Assembly (NCBI GenBank): GCA_016930155.1 | Contig: JAFGHL010000016.1 | Coordinates: 1 to 35,090, forward strand | Origin: Dehalococcoidia bacterium | Lineage (GTDB): Bacteria > Chloroflexota > Dehalococcoidia > GIF9 > UBA5629 | Length of the DNA: 35,090 bases | Direction: 5' to 3' | Part shown: positions 23,831 to 32,581 of the stretch, piece by piece | How positions within the stretch are numbered: position 1 is the first letter of the stretch | Layout: each line of letters starts with the position of its first letter | Translations under genes and position numbers: made by a program | The notes under the pieces: generated by a model | What the model was told of the DNA's origin: nothing | The model's database searches: none | The model's input: only the letters and a program-made list of their open reading frames with translations

Positions 23831-24334
23831 TCAGTCCTTCTTCCTGCCTGTACTACGCTCCCACCTTTCTATCCTGTAACCCGGCTTCAACCCTTTCAGC
23901 AGTTCCTTTATACTTTTATGTGAAGCAGGGTGAACAAAACTGGGCGCTATCTCTAACATCGGCGCTAGTACAAAAGCCCTCAGGTGCAATCGTGGGTGCG
24001 GCACATCCAGGCCAGGCTGACTAATTATATCGCTTCCGAAAAAAAGCAGGTCCATGTCTATAACACGTGGCGCTCCGGCATAGGTCCGCTCTCTTCCCAT
24101 CTGCTCCTCTATCCCGTGCAGCATCTTCAGCAGTTCCGCTGGAGTATAGTCCGTATCGACACAAGCCACGCAGTTTAGGAAATCCCGCTGTTCCTTAAAT
24201 ATCTCTGGTTCAGTCAGGAAAATTGAGGAGACAGCTACTATACGAGCATTTTGCGACAGCATGTCGATAGCAGTATCCAAGTTGGCCTCCCTGTCCCCCA
24301 GGTTGGATCCCAGGCCTATATACGCCAGTGTCAT
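23831..24334 (-). CDS. folK: 2-amino-4-hydroxy-6-hydroxymethyldihydropteridine pyrophosphokinase
   Basis: This 167-residue protein has YIGLGSNLGDRE at the start, SSIFLTEP, GRERTYAGAPRVIDMDLLFFG (the HPPK signature with the Asp pair that binds Mg-ATP) and PHPRLHLRAFVLAPM. It pyrophosphorylates 6-hydroxymethyl-dihydropterin ahead of FolP. The start codon overlaps the folP stop by four bases (ATGA), indicating coupled translation. Confidence 0.95.
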   Translation of the reverse strand: MTLAYIGLGSNLGDREANLDTAIDMLSQNARIVAVSSIFLTEPEIFKEQRDFLNCVACVDTDYTPAELLKMLHGIEEQMGRERTYAGAPRVIDMDLLFFGSDIISQPGLDVPHPRLHLRAFVLAPMLEIAPSFVHPASHKSIKELLKGLKPGYRIERWERSTGRKKD

Positions 24335-25164
24335 TTACTGCTATTCCTTCCCATAATGGCATCGCTCATACGGCAGATCATCTTCATCTGTCTCACATCA
24401 TGCACTCTCACCAGGTCGGCGCCCCTTGTGATGCCTATAGCCAGCGAGGCAGCCGTGCCCATGAAACGCTCCTCCTGTGATGAGCCTACTGTAGCGGCAA
24501 TGAAGGACTTGCGAGATGTTCCCAGCAGTACCGGGTATCCCAGTGCCCTTATTTCATCAAGCCTTCTGACTATCTCCAGGTTCTGTTCCACAGTCTTGCC
24601 GAATCCTACACCCGGATCGACTATGATATTCTCCGGCCTGACACCGCAGGCGATTGAGCGCTCAATTAGATCCTTCAGCTGCGATGTCACCGCTTCAAGG
24701 ATATCGGTAATCTTTTTACCTCTTTGATTGCCAGTCAACACAATCGGCATATTCTTTTCGGCAGCCAGCTTCACCATTCCGGATTCCACGCTATTGCCGC
24801 AGATATCGTTTATCATACAGGCCCCGGCATTCAACGCCTCTGCCGCGACCTCGTACTTGTAGGTGTCGATGCTTACCGGAACGCCTATATCTCTGGAAAT
24901 ACTACTGATGAAAGGTATGACTCTTCTTTTCTCCTCATCCGCCGATATTGAGTCGGCATCCGGCCGTGTGGATTCGCCGCCGACGTCGATGATATCGGCT
25001 CCTTCTTTAACCATCTGGATAGCCCTCCGGCGGGCAGAATCCAGCGAATCTAATCCATCTCCCGAAAACGAATCCGGCGATAGGTTGATAATGCCCATTA
25101 TATAGGTGCGCTGCCTCCACCTGAACAGGCTGTTTCCGCAACGAGTAATATCGGATGTTTCCAT
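24331..25164 (-). CDS. folP: dihydropteroate synthase
   Basis: This 277-residue TIM barrel carries IMGIINLSPDSFSGDG (pterin/phosphate loop, DHPS signature 1), IIDVGGESTRPDA (signature 2), SIDTYKYEVA, INDICG, IIVDPGVGFGKT and LLGTSRKSFI. It joins p-aminobenzoate to hydroxymethyl-dihydropterin diphosphate. ATG at 25164 begins six bases after the TetR stop; a TTG just before could also start. It heads folP-folK-PTPS. Confidence 0.95.
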   Translation of the reverse strand: METSDITRCGNSLFRWRQRTYIMGIINLSPDSFSGDGLDSLDSARRRAIQMVKEGADIIDVGGESTRPDADSISADEEKRRVIPFISSISRDIGVPVSIDTYKYEVAAEALNAGACMINDICGNSVESGMVKLAAEKNMPIVLTGNQRGKKITDILEAVTSQLKDLIERSIACGVRPENIIVDPGVGFGKTVEQNLEIVRRLDEIRALGYPVLLGTSRKSFIAATVGSSQEERFMGTAASLAIGITRGADLVRVHDVRQMKMICRMSDAIMGRNSSK

Positions 25165-25169
25165 CAATA

Positions 25170-25781
25170 TCAGCCGGGCCGCAGTCCATTGCGCAAGATT
25201 CTAATAGTTTTTTCAGCCTCGGCAATCAGGTCATAACTGCCATTTTCCATGCACCAGTCGTGAATCAATCCTTCCAGAGTTCTGATAATCAGACGCCCGA
25301 TCTCATTGGCACTCAGGTCTTTGCGTATATACTCTCGATGCTGTGATCCTTGGATCAATTTCACAATAATTTTATATATCGATCTGCTTTCAGTGATAGA
25401 CGGCTTGCCGCTCCGTTGCAGTAATGCCCTGGCCCGGTATGATACCTCTGTAAGGTCAGGACCTTTTTCAACGGTAAAACAGAGGGCTTTATTCGCCAGC
25501 ATCATCAACTTCTCCATAGGATCCACAACCGATACTAATTCGTTCGCGACAAAGTCATCGTACATTTTATCCGTCTGCGAAAACAGATCGAGAACTACCT
25601 GTTCCTTGGATCTGAAATAAACATAGAATGTACCTTTGGAAACACCGGCTTTCTTGCACACTTCGTCGACCGTTACCTGATCAAATCCCTGCTTCTCAAA
25701 TAGTCTGAGGGCAGTTCTGTAGATCCTTTGATGCGTAGCCATCGCTCTTTTTTTTCTTTCTGTTAACTTCGATTTACGCAT
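25170..25781 (-). CDS. TetR/AcrR family transcriptional regulator
   Basis: This 203-residue regulator has the helix-turn-helix VTVDEVCKKAGVSKGTFYVYF, preceded by an arginine/lysine-rich start (MRKSKLTERKKR) and followed by a helical effector domain. I chose ATG at 25781 because GAGGGAG lies six bases before it. It faces the amidohydrolase gene across 205 bases containing two copies of a GGTCA-TGACC palindrome, and it is followed within six bases by folP. It most likely controls the amidohydrolase and the MFS transporter genes; read-through would also drive the folate genes. Confidence 0.9.
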   Translation of the reverse strand: MRKSKLTERKKRAMATHQRIYRTALRLFEKQGFDQVTVDEVCKKAGVSKGTFYVYFRSKEQVVLDLFSQTDKMYDDFVANELVSVVDPMEKLMMLANKALCFTVEKGPDLTEVSYRARALLQRSGKPSITESRSIYKIIVKLIQGSQHREYIRKDLSANEIGRLIIRTLEGLIHDWCMENGSYDLIAEAEKTIRILRNGLRPG

Positions 25782-25806
25782 AATAGCTCCCTCAAAGATC
25801 ATCTTT

Positions 25807-25835
25807 ATTCTATATGTATATACACCTTAATTCAA
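25807..25835 (-). promoter_or_regulatory. sigma-70 promoter of the TetR-folate operon
   Basis: On the minus strand TTGAAT (25835-25830), a 17-base spacer and TAGAAT (25812-25807), about 19 bases from the likely start point to the ATG at 25781. The spacer contains the palindrome TGTATATACA (25815-25824), a possible operator. Confidence 0.55.
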
Positions 25836-25842
25836 TATATGG

Positions 25843-25865
25843 CTATCCTGCAATCGCAGGGATAG
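25843..25865. repeat. inverted repeat between the divergent TetR and amidohydrolase promoters
   Basis: CTATCCTGC and GCAGGGATAG can pair with one bulged base around an AATC loop. It sits upstream of both promoters and could be a regulatory site. It is too far from any gene end to be a terminator. Confidence 0.4.
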
Positions 25866-25896
25866 TCATGCTGATTAACACATTCAAATCATGTCT

Positions 25897-25907
25897 GGTC
25901 AGTGACA
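25897..25907. promoter_or_regulatory. imperfect copy of the candidate TetR operator
   Basis: GGTCAGTGACA differs from the perfect palindrome GGTCAATGACC at two positions. It lies 24 bases upstream of the perfect copy in the same intergenic region, a spacing close to two helical turns. Confidence 0.45.
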
Positions 25908-25912
25908 TTTGT

Positions 25913-25941
25913 TTGACTGCGGTCAATGACCATAGTATTAT
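25913..25941 (+). promoter_or_regulatory. amidohydrolase promoter with palindromic operator in the spacer
   Basis: TTGACT (25913-25918) and TATTAT (25936-25941) are exactly 17 bases apart. The spacer contains the perfect palindrome GGTCAATGACC (25921-25931), so a bound regulator would block RNA polymerase. The same palindrome, also four bases before a TATGAT, recurs at 28625. The adjacent TetR protein is the obvious candidate to bind it. Confidence 0.65.
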
Positions 25942-25986
25942 TAGATTTAGTATGAATTAATCCGACCTTATAACGAGGAAACATAT

Positions 25987-27066
25987 ATGAAAGACGAGAA
26001 GACAAATGTAAGCAAATTCGAACAACGCACTTTCGCCGGATTTAAGAGTCTGGCAGAACTGCCTTATTTTGAGTGGACCCGTGATGGTTTATTTAAATTG
26101 ACGGTGGACGGTTTAGAGGGGATTATAGACGGCCACGCGCATTTTGCCACCAACGGGTTGTCGGGCCCGAAACCCGATCTGCTCTTAAGGCATGCGGAAA
26201 CGAAGTATTATCTTAATCAGAATAGCCCTTTTCGGATGGACAACTATATGGGGCAGAACAACACCGAGCAGGATGTGAGCAATATGACACAGAGCCTTTT
26301 GATGCAGTTCACTCCCGAGGGCAGTGTCTGGACCACGACACATACCATCCCTAATTTGATTGCGGAGATGGACCTGTTACACATAGACAAGGCGGTTATT
26401 TTACCGCTGTCTTACGGATTTCCCTATGGCGATGACATGACTGAATGGTATCTGGATTCCATAGAGAAGTCGGGGAAAAAAGACCGTTTTATAATTTGTG
26501 GAGCAGCTAAACCGACACTGCCGGACGCCATTGAAAGGATCAAGCAGCTGAAACTGAAGGGTGTAAAGGGCATCAAGATACATCCTAATATGGCTCTTTT
26601 CAAACCAGATGACAGCCTGGCCTGGGCTTTCTACGAGGAATGTGCTCAGCTTGGGCTTCCTGTACTCGCTCATTGCGGCCTGGTAGGAAAAGAGAGTGCC
26701 GATCCGAGTAAAACGATGGGATACACGGGGCGTCATGCCGATGTACATAATTTTATGGAGTCTGTGAAGGCCTTCCCCTCACTTCGTTGGGTTCTTTGCC
26801 ACTCCGGCGGCCTGCAGAATGATCTTGTAATAGATCTTGCCAGGCATAACAGGAACGTGTGGTTGGATATACAGGGACAGAGTGTAGAAAATATCCGCAC
26901 CATGATAAAGGAGCTGGGACCGGAAAGGCTCATGTTCGGCTCTGATTGGCCGTTTTTCGCTGTGGCATCACTTATGTCAAGGCTCCTTTTGGCTACTGAA
27001 GGCGATAATACAGTCAGGAAGATGGTCTTCTCGGAAAACGCCGCGCGCTTCTGGGGACTGGGCTGA
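25987..27066 (+). CDS. amidohydrolase family (amidohydrolase_2) metal-dependent hydrolase/decarboxylase
   Basis: This 359-residue TIM-barrel protein has the metal ligands of the ACMSD/amidohydrolase_2 group: HxH in IIDGHAHF (H50, H52), LAHCG (H229), LCHSGG (H272) and FGSDWPF (D320). Members decarboxylate or hydrolyse aromatic and lactone compounds. A helical insertion at about residues 60-120 is larger than usual. GAGG precedes the ATG and its promoter carries a candidate TetR operator. Shared operator sites link it to the MFS transporter encoded downstream on the opposite strand, suggesting uptake plus first-step breakdown of one compound. Confidence 0.88.
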   Translation: MKDEKTNVSKFEQRTFAGFKSLAELPYFEWTRDGLFKLTVDGLEGIIDGHAHFATNGLSGPKPDLLLRHAETKYYLNQNSPFRMDNYMGQNNTEQDVSNMTQSLLMQFTPEGSVWTTTHTIPNLIAEMDLLHIDKAVILPLSYGFPYGDDMTEWYLDSIEKSGKKDRFIICGAAKPTLPDAIERIKQLKLKGVKGIKIHPNMALFKPDDSLAWAFYEECAQLGLPVLAHCGLVGKESADPSKTMGYTGRHADVHNFMESVKAFPSLRWVLCHSGGLQNDLVIDLARHNRNVWLDIQGQSVENIRTMIKELGPERLMFGSDWPFFAVASLMSRLLLATEGDNTVRKMVFSENAARFWGLG

Positions 27067-27253
27067 ACTGACGGTAATGTCATGTAAGTAGGGAGAGCAC
27101 CTATACCAGAGAATTGCGATAACCAATGAACGAGAGCACTCTCCCTGTAGACTCGATGCAAGTCTCATAAAAGAACAGAAGGAACCGTTAAAGCAGTACT
27201 CTTTCTATAGGATGCCAGGATGGAGCCGCTGCTTTCGGACTCTCCTGTGCTGC

Positions 27254-28555
27254 TCATGATTCTGCCTGCAGTTGTATCTTTTCTACCTTGTTGTAGTCCT
27301 TCATAAAGAAAAAAGAGCCAATAAAGAAAAGAACCGCAGCCACAACCAGAAAGGCCGGCAGCACCATCATGGCAGTCTGAATACCAGCTGCGTCGGATAT
27401 CGCTCCTATGACTATGGGAGCCAGAGACCCACCGATTAAACTGGTAGCAACCACAGACAGCCCTGCTGAAATAGCCCTGAGTCCTGGATGTATTACCTCC
27501 TGAGTGGTAGCTGCAGCGGCCGGAATAAAAGCAATAATGCTTACGCCCATCAATAAAAGGAAGATAAACTGGATATTGCCGTCAAACAGGAAGAATGCTG
27601 CGAAAGTGAATACCGCCGTTACGAATGTGGTTATTGCAGCAAAAAGAAGCCTTGAATCAATTTTTTTCTTGACCCATAAATCAGACAGGAAACCACCCAG
27701 CGGCGCCCCTACGACAGCAAGCAGCATGACCGCACCTGCCTTCAAGCCGGCCTGATCCATCGGGATGCCGGCAGTGCGATTGAAATAGGTAGGCAACCAG
27801 GTGATGAGGCCCACCGCGACAAATTGCACACCGCCCATACCGAGATAGGTGAAAATAAGAGACGGCGTCCGGACAGATTCCCTTGCGGCATCGGCCGCTT
27901 TCATCTTAACTTTAGCAGACATGTCAGCGCCTGCTTTGACGGTTTTCACCAGGTCGACAGTCTTATAGTCTTTAATAAAAAAGAACATGATCGCCACAAT
28001 TAAACCCGGGAGGGCTGTCAGACCGAACGCGGCGCGCCAGCCAAGATGTGTCGCAATCACACCTCCTACAGCTATAGCGACAGCAGTGGCAACCGGAATG
28101 GACGCGTTCCATATACCCATCATGCGGGCACGCTTTTCAACAGGATAAAGTCCGGTAATCATGGCAGTGCCACCGGCCGCGTAACCTGCCTCACCGATAC
28201 CTAAAAACGTCCTGGCGACAAATAACTGACCAAAATTGGCCACGAATGCGCACGCCATGGAAGCTATACTCCAACAAACAGCCATAATGCTAATAGTCTT
28301 TCTGCGACTCCAGCGGTCAATAATTATCGAGGCGGGAAACACGAGTATTAAAATCGACCAGTATACCGTCGAAACTAATAGCCCGCTCTGCATGTCGGTC
28401 AGTCCCCATTCCTTCTGGATATAGGGGAACATCGATGACACCATGTAGCGGTCAACCACATCAAAGAAATATAGCAAGAAAAGAAGCACAAAAATATAAG
28501 TCCTGTGGCCGTTCGAAAGAGAATATCCGCTGACAACAGTCCCTTTATCGTCCAT
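27254..28555 (-). CDS. MFS transporter
   Basis: This 433-residue protein has about 12 membrane helices. It has the MFS loop 2-3 motif (IIIDRWSRRKTI), the RTFLGIGEAGYAAGG helix 4 motif typical of the anion:cation (ACS) and related groups, and a long central cytosolic loop rich in Lys and Ala. Such carriers take up organic acids or aromatic acids. I chose ATG at 28555, with GAGGAG nine bases upstream, over a start 32 codons earlier whose extension is basic and unlike the family. GGTCAATGACC lies 70 bases upstream, as in the amidohydrolase promoter. Confidence 0.9.
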   Translation of the reverse strand: MDDKGTVVSGYSLSNGHRTYIFVLLFLLYFFDVVDRYMVSSMFPYIQKEWGLTDMQSGLLVSTVYWSILILVFPASIIIDRWSRRKTISIMAVCWSIASMACAFVANFGQLFVARTFLGIGEAGYAAGGTAMITGLYPVEKRARMMGIWNASIPVATAVAIAVGGVIATHLGWRAAFGLTALPGLIVAIMFFFIKDYKTVDLVKTVKAGADMSAKVKMKAADAARESVRTPSLIFTYLGMGGVQFVAVGLITWLPTYFNRTAGIPMDQAGLKAGAVMLLAVVGAPLGGFLSDLWVKKKIDSRLLFAAITTFVTAVFTFAAFFLFDGNIQFIFLLLMGVSIIAFIPAAAATTQEVIHPGLRAISAGLSVVATSLIGGSLAPIVIGAISDAAGIQTAMMVLPAFLVVAAVLFFIGSFFFMKDYNKVEKIQLQAES

Positions 28556-28624
28556 TTTCAACTTCTCCTCATTCCTGTTTCTGGCCCGACAGCAGCTTGT
28601 TATACCGCGATTTTTATATACTTT

Positions 28625-28635
28625 GGTCAATGACC
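28625..28635. promoter_or_regulatory. second perfect copy of the candidate TetR operator
   Basis: GGTCAATGACC here is identical to the copy at 25921. It lies in the divergent region between the MFS gene (minus) and the aconitase-type gene (plus). On plus it is followed after four bases by TATGAT (28640-28645), mirroring the amidohydrolase promoter, though the -35 match (TATACT) is poor. On minus TTGACC overlaps it. It could act on either or both genes. Confidence 0.6.
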
Positions 28636-28815
28636 TCAGTATGATAAACAATTTCTACCAAAATGTAAACCTTCGCAAGATTCTTATGCTGAAAGCAGGT
28701 ATTCGTAACCTTGTGAATTCTATGGAAGACGTCTCAGGTAAACAGGCAAAATCAATTATGATAAAATATACACTCTCACGTCCTTTTTATAGAGAATGTT
28801 TCAGGATTGATCTAA

Positions 28816-30069
28816 ATGGGCAAAACTATCAGTGAGAAGATATTAAGCAACAAATCGGGTATTGATGCGCGAGCAGGAGATATCGTCATCTCTGCTGTGG
28901 ACCTGGTATTCGTGCAGGACACGACTGGTCCGCTCACAATAAGGCAGTTCAAATCAGGCAAGAAGCAGACGCTGGCCTCACCTGCAAGAACAGCCCTTTT
29001 CATCGACCATGCCAGCCCCAGCCCCAGCCGGCAGCTTTCGAACGACCATATCTTTATTAGAGAATTCGCTGCCGAGACGGGCTGTCTGTTATTCGATGCC
29101 GGCTGCGGCGTCTGCCACCAGATCGTGGCAGAGAAGCTGGCCAGGCCGGGCGACGTTATCGTGGGCGCCGATTCGCACACGGTGACCGCCGGCGCCATGG
29201 GAGCCTTCGCAACCGGGATGGGATCAAGCGACGTGGCCGTGGCCATGTCACTGGGCAAGACCTGGTTCAGGGTGCCTGAGACGATCCGCATCGAGGTGAC
29301 GGGTAAGTTCTCCAAATGTGTGGGCGCCAAGGACCTCATCCTGTACCTGATCGGATTGATCGGAGCGGATGGCGCGACCTACAAGGCTCTCGAATTCACG
29401 GGAAATGCGGTGGACTCTATGCCCATGTGGCAAAGATTGACAATCTCTAATATGGCTATCGAAGCCGGCGCCAAGGTGGGACTATTCCCATCCGACCGCA
29501 TCACACGGGAGTACCTGAAAAAACTGGGCAGAGGGAATGATTACAAACCCATATTTACGGACCCCGATGCGATATACGAGCGTACGGTCAATGTTAAAGC
29601 GGATAAGCTGGAGCCGATGGTCGCCAGGCCGCACACAGTCGATAATACGACCATAGCAAAGTCTCTGTGCGATATAAAGGTTGACCAGGTGTTCATCGGC
29701 ACCTGCACCAATGGACGGCTGGAGGATATGGCTGAAGCGTCCTCTATACTAAAGAATAAAAAAATACGCGCGGGAGTCAGGCTGATCGTATGCCCGGCCT
29801 CACGAAAAATATATAGCGAGGCCATCAACGCCGGCTACATCCAGAATATCGTTGAGGCTGGCGGTATCATTCTTCCTCCAGGTTGCGCCGGCTGCCTGGG
29901 ACTGCACCAGGGCGTATTGGGGGACAAAGAGGTCTGCCTCTCCACGGCCAACCGCAACTTCAAAGGCCGTATGGGCAATCCCGAAGGGCTTATATACCTG
30001 GCGAGCACTGCTACTGCCGCGACATCTGCACTGACGGGCAGAATAACCGATCCTCGAGAGGTGCTGTAA
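28816..30069 (+). CDS. aconitase / 3-isopropylmalate dehydratase family, large subunit
   Basis: This 417-residue protein is of LeuC/homoaconitase type, with [4Fe-4S] ligands C297 (IGTCTNGR), C357 and C360 (PPGCAGCLG), and the substrate loops DHASPSPS and GADSHTVTAGAMGAF. With the separate small subunit it hydrates and dehydrates citrate, isopropylmalate or homocitrate. The next genes encode isocitrate dehydrogenase and fumarase, so an aconitase role in the oxidative TCA branch is favoured over leucine synthesis. The stop overlaps the small-subunit start (TAATG). AGGA lies nine bases before the ATG. Confidence 0.92.
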   Translation: MGKTISEKILSNKSGIDARAGDIVISAVDLVFVQDTTGPLTIRQFKSGKKQTLASPARTALFIDHASPSPSRQLSNDHIFIREFAAETGCLLFDAGCGVCHQIVAEKLARPGDVIVGADSHTVTAGAMGAFATGMGSSDVAVAMSLGKTWFRVPETIRIEVTGKFSKCVGAKDLILYLIGLIGADGATYKALEFTGNAVDSMPMWQRLTISNMAIEAGAKVGLFPSDRITREYLKKLGRGNDYKPIFTDPDAIYERTVNVKADKLEPMVARPHTVDNTTIAKSLCDIKVDQVFIGTCTNGRLEDMAEASSILKNKKIRAGVRLIVCPASRKIYSEAINAGYIQNIVEAGGIILPPGCAGCLGLHQGVLGDKEVCLSTANRNFKGRMGNPEGLIYLASTATAATSALTGRITDPREVL

Positions 30070-30575
30070 TGGGAGCAACCATTCTCAAAGGCAGGGCGTT
30101 TAAATTCGGCGATGATATATCCACCGACCTGATCATTGCCGGTAAATACGCTCACCTGCGCAGCAACCTACCCGAGCTGGCCAAGCATGCCATGGAAGAC
30201 GCCAATCCCGACTTCATCAAGCTCGTCAAACCCGGTGATTTCATCGTGGCCGGGTCCAACTTCGGCCTCGGGTCCAGCCGGGAACATGCGCCGCTGGTGA
30301 TAAAAATGGCGGGCGTGAGCGCCATCCTTGCCAAATCATTTGCACGTATCTTCTTCAGGAATGCCATCAATCAGGGCGTGCCTGCACTGATATGTCCGAC
30401 AGATAAGATCGCCGATGGGGATAACCTCGAGATCAGCCTGGACGAGGGTATCATTCGCAATATCACCAGGAACGAAAGTTACAGCTTCACCAGGATACCG
30501 GCCGCCATGTTGAGTATCTTGAACGAAGGTGGATTGATCCCCTACATCAATAAGCACGGCGATTTGAAACTCTGA
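30069..30575 (+). CDS. aconitase / 3-isopropylmalate dehydratase family, small subunit
   Basis: This 168-residue swivel-domain protein has KFGDDISTDLIIAGKY, GSNFGLGSSREHAPL (active-site Ser and Arg) and FARIFFRNAINQG. The substrate-discriminating loop after strand 1 reads KYAHLRS (residues 26-32). It is not the YLVM-type loop of isopropylmalate isomerases nor an exact YLRT homoaconitase loop, so specificity is open. It begins within the stop of the large-subunit gene. Confidence 0.92.
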   Translation: MGATILKGRAFKFGDDISTDLIIAGKYAHLRSNLPELAKHAMEDANPDFIKLVKPGDFIVAGSNFGLGSSREHAPLVIKMAGVSAILAKSFARIFFRNAINQGVPALICPTDKIADGDNLEISLDEGIIRNITRNESYSFTRIPAAMLSILNEGGLIPYINKHGDLKL

Positions 30576-30603
30576 ATTTCAGGACACTAAGGGGTTATGT
30601 AAA

Positions 30604-31686
30604 ATGACTTACCGCGTTACGCTGATACCGGGAGACGGCATCGGTCCCGAGATCACTCGAGCCACAGTCAGTGTGCTGGAGGCCACGGGCATTGACTTCG
30701 ATTGGGAGATACATACCGTCGGCGAGGCGGCCGTTGAGAAGTACGGGACCCCCCTGCCCGAAGCAACCCTCGAATCCATCAGGAAGAACGGTGTCGCGCT
30801 TAAAGGGCCTGTAACCACTCCCATCGGCAAGGGGTTCCGCAGCGTAAACGTCGCGTTGCGCAAGCAGCTCGACCTGTACGCCTGTCTGAGGCCCTGCAAA
30901 AGTTATCCCGGCGTAGTAACCACGTTGTACAGGAACGTGGACCTTGTGATTGTCAGGGAGAACACGGAGGACCTCTATATAGGTATCGAGTTCGCCAGGG
31001 GAACTGCTGAGGCCTCACAGCTCTATGATCTGATAATGCAAAGTTACAAGGGCAGCCTGGATAGAAATTCGGGGTTCAGTATAAAGGCTATCTCTGAGCA
31101 GGGGTCACGCCGTATCGTTAAGTATGCCTTCGATTATGCCCGCAAATATGGCCGGAAGAAGGTCTCGGCAGTTACCAAGGCCAACATACTCAAATATACC
31201 GACGGACTGTTCCTTTCCACTGCCAGGGAAGTTGCCAGGGGATATCCGGAGATAGAGTACGAAGAGGTCCTGGTCGATGCGCTGTGCATGCAGCTCGTGC
31301 GCAATCCGCAACGTTTCGATACGCTGGTACTTCCCAACCTCTACGGCGATATTATCTCGGACCTGTGCGCGGGACTGGTGGGTGGTCTGGGACTGGCGCC
31401 CGGCGCCAACATTGGCGATGGGCTGGCTATATTCGAGCCCACGCACGGGAGCGCCCCTAAATACACCGGTTTGAACAAAGTCAGCCCGATGGCGCAGATG
31501 CTCTCAGCCGTACTGATGTTGAGATACATGGATGAAACTTCTGCAGCCGACAGGATGGAAGCTGCCATCAGCGCCGTAATAGCCGAGGGGAAAAAGGTTA
31601 CCTACGACCTGCGCAGAGACCGCAACGAGCCCAGCGCAGGCACGTCCCAGGTCGCTGAAGCAGTGATAGAAGAGCTTAAAAAGTAA
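30604..31686 (+). CDS. NAD-dependent isocitrate/isopropylmalate dehydrogenase family, probable isocitrate dehydrogenase
   Basis: This 360-residue protein has LIPGDGIGPEI, the substrate loop FRSVNVALRKQLDLYACLRP (S80, N82, R86, R96), VRENTEDLYIGIE (R118-D123), VTKANILKYTDGLF (catalytic Lys) and NLYGDIISDL. The S-x-N loop and ENTEDLY are typical of isocitrate (or homoisocitrate) dehydrogenases and unlike LeuB. It lies 28 bases after the aconitase small subunit. It likely yields 2-oxoglutarate for glutamate synthesis. Confidence 0.9.
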   Translation: MTYRVTLIPGDGIGPEITRATVSVLEATGIDFDWEIHTVGEAAVEKYGTPLPEATLESIRKNGVALKGPVTTPIGKGFRSVNVALRKQLDLYACLRPCKSYPGVVTTLYRNVDLVIVRENTEDLYIGIEFARGTAEASQLYDLIMQSYKGSLDRNSGFSIKAISEQGSRRIVKYAFDYARKYGRKKVSAVTKANILKYTDGLFLSTAREVARGYPEIEYEEVLVDALCMQLVRNPQRFDTLVLPNLYGDIISDLCAGLVGGLGLAPGANIGDGLAIFEPTHGSAPKYTGLNKVSPMAQMLSAVLMLRYMDETSAADRMEAAISAVIAEGKKVTYDLRRDRNEPSAGTSQVAEAVIEELKK

Positions 31687-31733
31687 TATAATCAGCACGG
31701 AGATAAATTGTCCGGCCCCTTTCTAACATTGTT

Positions 31734-32579
31734 ATGCGAAGAATCCAGTGCCGCGCCATCACCGAGACCGTCGCTTCGCTCTTCCAGGACGCCTGCATCC
31801 ATCTGCCTCCCGACGTTATTGCTGCATTGAAGCGCGCAGCCAGGTCGGAGAAATCGACTCTCGGCAGGCAGACCATGAAGTCCATCCTTGAGAATGTGGC
31901 CGCGGCGGAGGATCATCTTCTACCTGTCTGTCAGGATACCGGCACAGCAGTAGTTTTTCTGGAATTGGGTCAGGACGTGCATATTGTCGGCGGCGACCTC
32001 ACTGCGGCGATCAATCAAGGGGTCAGGAAGGGATATGCAGATGGATATCTGCGTAAATCAATGGTACACAGACCATTCTCAGCCCGGAAGAATACAGGAG
32101 ACAACACTCCAGCCGTGATACATACCGAGATCGTGCCCGGCGAAGGGCTGCGGATATGCGTATTACCCAAGGGTGGTGGCGCGGAGAACTGCTCCAGACT
32201 TACGGTTATGCCACCCTCCCTGGGACATGAGGGCATCGCAGAATATGTGGTCCACCTGGTTGATGAATGCGGCTGCAACGCATGTCCCCCCTTGATACTT
32301 GGTATCGGGATAGGAGGGACTACCGACCAGACCATGCTCCTGGCTAAGAAGTCGCTTCTGCGCAAGACCGGATCGCATAATGTGGATCCGGAGATAAGTA
32401 AGCTGGAGAGAAAAATATTGTCAGATGTAAATTTGCTGGGCATAGGCCCCATGGGCTACGGAGGCAGTATAACCGCCATGGCCGTGCATATAGAAGTATT
32501 CCCTGCCCATATAGCCAGCATGCCGGTCGCGGTTAACATGCAATGCTGGTGCTCGCGGCACAGGGAAGCAACACTCTGA
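31734..32579 (+). CDS. class I fumarate hydratase, alpha subunit
   Basis: This 281-residue protein has the iron-sulfur fumarase/tartrate dehydratase alpha pattern: LPVCQDTGTA (C66), the LPKGGGAEN loop, CNACPPLILGIGIGG (C184) and a C-terminal QCWCSRHREA (C271). C66, C184 and C271 are the probable [4Fe-4S] ligands. It hydrates fumarate to malate. The ATG at 31734 has no clear ribosome site, but its first residues (MRRIQCRAITETV) match the family start. No malate dehydrogenase gene lies between it and the isocitrate dehydrogenase gene. Confidence 0.92.
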   Translation: MRRIQCRAITETVASLFQDACIHLPPDVIAALKRAARSEKSTLGRQTMKSILENVAAAEDHLLPVCQDTGTAVVFLELGQDVHIVGGDLTAAINQGVRKGYADGYLRKSMVHRPFSARKNTGDNTPAVIHTEIVPGEGLRICVLPKGGGAENCSRLTVMPPSLGHEGIAEYVVHLVDECGCNACPPLILGIGIGGTTDQTMLLAKKSLLRKTGSHNVDPEISKLERKILSDVNLLGIGPMGYGGSITAMAVHIEVFPAHIASMPVAVNMQCWCSRHREATL

Positions 32580-32581
32580 AT

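Noticed and set aside
27090-27146. AGGGAGAG ... CTCTCCCT inverted repeat after the amidohydrolase gene
   Set aside because: The loop is over 40 bases and there is no T-run, so I did not call it a terminator.
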